The notes under the pieces were generated by a model, which searched no databases, was not told the origin of the DNA, and saw nothing but the letters and a program-made list of their open reading frames with translations. Positions 50,700 to 52,402 of a DNA stretch of 52,402 nucleotides are shown here, in pieces. Each line of letters starts with the position of its first letter. Position 1 is the stretch's first letter. Both the position numbers and the translations under genes were made by a program. Source of the DNA: Polaromonas sp. (GTDB lineage Bacteria > Pseudomonadota > Gammaproteobacteria > Burkholderiales > Burkholderiaceae_C); assembly GCA_021153985.1 (NCBI GenBank), contig JAJKJM010000047.1, forward strand, positions 1-52,402, written 5' to 3'.

Positions 50700-51047
50700 A
50701 TGCCCCAGCACAAGATTGTCACGATGCCGTTTGCCAAGGTCTATCCGCTGCTGGTTCAAAAAGCCGAACGCAAAGGCCGCAGCAAAGAAGAAGTCGACCA
50801 GATCATTTGCTGGCTGACAGGCTACGACCAAAAGGGGCTGGACAAACAAATCAAACAGCAAAACGACTTCGAGACCTTCTTCGCCCAAGCCCCGGCCATG
50901 CATCCGAATGCGTCACTCATCAAAGGCGTGGTCTGCGGTGTCCGCGTAGAAGAAGTCGAAGACCCCCTGATGCAAAAAATCCGCTGGCTGGACAAGCTGA
51001 TTGACGAGCTTGCGAAAGGAAAAGCGATGGAGAAAATTCTGCGGTAG
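50700..51047 (+). CDS. DUF2200 family protein
   Basis: This is a 115-residue soluble protein of the DUF2200 family; function unknown. The family core is [35 protein letters not shown], then [56 protein letters not shown] lies 6 bases upstream of the ATG at 50700, which favours this start over the ATG at 50694. It follows the ArsR gene by 22 bases, so it is probably the third gene of the operon. Confidence 0.9.
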   Translation: MPQHKIVTMPFAKVYPLLVQKAERKGRSKEEVDQIICWLTGYDQKGLDKQIKQQNDFETFFAQAPAMHPNASLIKGVVCGVRVEEVEDPLMQKIRWLDKLIDELAKGKAMEKILR

Positions 51048-51079
51048 CCCATCCATTGAGCAACACGTATGCTGGGCTT

Positions 51080-51146
51080 GCTACTATTTTGATAGCTACG
51101 AGCCCAGGCGCTTAATGGGCTGCAGGCACTTTTCGCTTAAGAAAAT
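51080..51146 (+). repeat. Dispersed GCTAT-hairpin intergenic repeat, copy 6
   Basis: GCTACTATTTTGATAGC (51080-51096) with one imperfect arm is followed by GCGCTTAATGGGCTGCAGGCAC and TTTTCGCTTAAG. It is similar to copy 5. It occupies the space between the DUF2200 and pseudouridine synthase gene ends. Confidence 0.8.
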
Positions 51147-51182
51147 TCCGCCAGAGGCAATTTCGCCAATCACTATCGGCGG

Positions 51183-51779
51183 CTACATATCCTCGCGCCC
51201 CTCGCGCCCCTCGCGCCACTCCCCCGGCGCCAGCCCATCCAGTGCATACGGTCCAATGGCCGCCCGCACCAGCCGCAACGTAGGAAACCCCACCGCAGCC
51301 GTCATGCGCCGCACCTGCCGGTTGCGCCCCTCGCGAATCCCCAACTCCAGCCACGCCGTCGGAATCGCCTTGCGCACCCGCACCGGCGGCTCGCGATCCC
51401 ACAGGCCCGGTGGCGTATCGATCAACCACGCATTGGCCGGCCGCGTCATGCCATCGTTAAGCTGCACGCCCTGCCGCAACGCGGCCAGCGCGGCCTCATC
51501 CGGCACACCTTCCACCTGCACCCAGTAGGTCTTCTCCATCTTGAAACGCGGGTCACTGATGCGCGCCTGCAGGGCCCCGTCGCTCGTCAGCAGCAGCAAA
51601 CCCTCGCTGTCCGCGTCCAGCCGGCCGGCTACATACACATCCGGCACGGCAATAAAGTCCTTAAGCCCGCGCCAGCGGCCCTCAGGCGTGAACTGGCTCA
51701 GCACACCATAAGGTTTGTTAAAGCAGATCAGGCGCGGCGGCATGCCGGTAGAGGGCGGGCGGGAATCGACGAGAGGCAT
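51183..51779 (-). CDS. rluE: Pseudouridine synthase, RluE-like
   Basis: This is a 198-residue RNA-modifying enzyme of the RsuA/RluB-E family without an S4 domain, as expected for RluE, which makes a pseudouridine in 23S rRNA. The opening [11 protein letters not shown] is followed by catalytic Asp55 in [26 protein letters not shown], and the signature [25 protein letters not shown]. The ATG at 51779 gives the standard N-terminus. A further open stretch upstream overlaps the DUF938 gene and is not coding. There are 40 bases between this start and the DUF938 stop. Confidence 0.94.
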   Translation of the reverse strand: MPLVDSRPPSTGMPPRLICFNKPYGVLSQFTPEGRWRGLKDFIAVPDVYVAGRLDADSEGLLLLTSDGALQARISDPRFKMEKTYWVQVEGVPDEAALAALRQGVQLNDGMTRPANAWLIDTPPGLWDREPPVRVRKAIPTAWLELGIREGRNRQVRRMTAAVGFPTLRLVRAAIGPYALDGLAPGEWREGREGREDM

Positions 51780-51819
51780 GGGCTGATGGTACTGCCCACG
51801 AGCTACGCAGTTACTGGCG

Positions 51820-52402
51820 TCACTTCTGCGGCGACCTGCCCCAGACCAGCAGCAGGTTATTGGCCGGCATTGCGTGCCGGGCTTGCAGCTGCAAGCCTGC
51901 GCGTGCGGCTTCCAGCTCCACATCTTCCCTGCGCCTGATGCCCCAGGCCGGATCGCGCGTGCGCAGGCTCTGGTCGAAAGAGAGGTTGCCTTCGGATGTG
52001 GCTACATCGTCTTCCAGATAAGGCCCATAAGTCACCAGCACCCCGCCCGGCGTCAGATGGCGTGCAGCGCCCTGCATCAACGCAGCGCAAGTCGCCCAAG
52101 GCGAGATGTGCAGCATGTTGGCGCAGTAGATCAGGTCGAACTGCTCGGTGTTCGGCAACCACTCGGGCGCCATCACGTCGAGCACCAGGGGAGGGCGAAC
52201 ATTTGCCAAGCCCTGTTCGGCTATGTAGGCAGAGATGGATTCCATGGCGGCAGACATCGCATCCGTGGGCTGCCATGTCCATTGCGGAAGGGCTGCGGCG
52301 AACCAGGCGACGTGCTGGCCTGTGCCTGAGGCGATTTCCAGTGCGTTGCCGCGCTCAGGCAAGACTTCGCGCAGGACATCGAGGATGGGCTGCTTGTTGC
52401 GG
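51820..52402 (-). CDS. DUF938 SAM-dependent methyltransferase, 5' end outside window
   Basis: The frame is open to the window edge, so the N-terminus is missing. The visible 193 residues begin with [25 protein letters not shown], the DUF938 opening, with motif [15 protein letters not shown]. Further features are [26 protein letters not shown], and a [18 protein letters not shown] helix. The family is a small methyltransferase group of unknown substrate. A TTG near 52362 is internal. The rluE-like gene follows after 40 bases on the same strand. Confidence 0.92.
   Translation of the reverse strand, partial: RNKQPILDVLREVLPERGNALEIASGTGQHVAWFAAALPQWTWQPTDAMSAAMESISAYIAEQGLANVRPPLVLDVMAPEWLPNTEQFDLIYCANMLHISPWATCAALMQGAARHLTPGGVLVTYGPYLEDDVATSEGNLSFDQSLRTRDPAWGIRRREDVELEAARAGLQLQARHAMPANNLLLVWGRSPQK

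Overview
This is a GC-rich, gene-dense chromosomal window from a betaproteobacterium. It is most likely Burkholderiales, family Comamonadaceae (Polaromonas, Rhodoferax or Variovorax type). The call rests on protein content (Bug/TctC-type binding protein, phasin, proteobacterial GshA, DUF2242 lipoprotein, RIO kinase beside a Dus enzyme), on consensus FNR boxes, and on a dispersed intergenic repeat (a GCTAT...ATAGC hairpin followed by GGGCT...AGGC...CTTAAA). I recall similar repeats from Comamonadaceae but cannot verify this here. I see no rRNA, tRNA, CRISPR array, phage or intact insertion sequence. Both ends cut through genes.

Layout. 1-4.3 kb: end of an RND efflux operon (inner-membrane pump, outer-membrane lipoprotein) closed by a strong terminator. 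4.4-7.0 kb: old yellow enzyme and SDR genes divergent from a MarR regulator, with two identical operator-like palindromes between them. 7.0-7.4 kb: gap with an inverted pair of dispersed repeats. 7.4-10.6 kb: PrmC-like methyltransferase, tRNA dihydrouridine synthase and RIO kinase. 10.6-14.6 kb: Bcr/CflA transporter and a Tat-exported GH5 glycosidase. 14.6-22.5 kb: seven-gene operon for peptide or glutathione scavenging (DUF1028, two ABC ATPases, binding protein, two permeases, gamma-glutamyltransferase), with a hexanucleotide microsatellite in the leader of the binding-protein gene. 22.5-25.1 kb: tautomerase remnant, TctC-type binding protein, M20 deacetylase. 25.3-27.0 kb: three-gene operon of unknown exported proteins. 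27.2-34.7 kb: mixed single genes, including two paralogues of a family I do not recognise.

35-41 kb: glutamate-cysteine ligase, LysR regulator overlapping tail to tail with an atypical SDR, YlqF-type GTPase, orphan NarL-type response regulator. 41-47.5 kb: KGG stress protein, DUF2243 protein with a zinc-ribbon tail, lipoprotein esterase, flavodiiron-like oxygen-binding protein behind a near-ideal FNR promoter, thioredoxin 2, RcnB-like protein, DUF2242 lipoprotein and an internally duplicated exported protein. 47.5-52.4 kb: phasin, M23 peptidase translationally coupled to a small protein, ArsR/SRPBCC/DUF2200 operon with paired operators, RluE-type pseudouridine synthase, and a DUF938 methyltransferase running off the end.

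Taken together the window is mostly accessory metabolism and stress response. Thiol chemistry recurs (GshA, gamma-glutamyltransferase with a peptide importer, thioredoxin 2, old yellow enzyme). Two perfect TTGAT-N4-ATCAA boxes point to FNR-type oxygen control. The least explained items are the paralogous pair at 27.7 and 34.0 kb with its operator-rich upstream region, the exported trio at 25.3-27.0 kb, and the dispersed repeat family (six copies).
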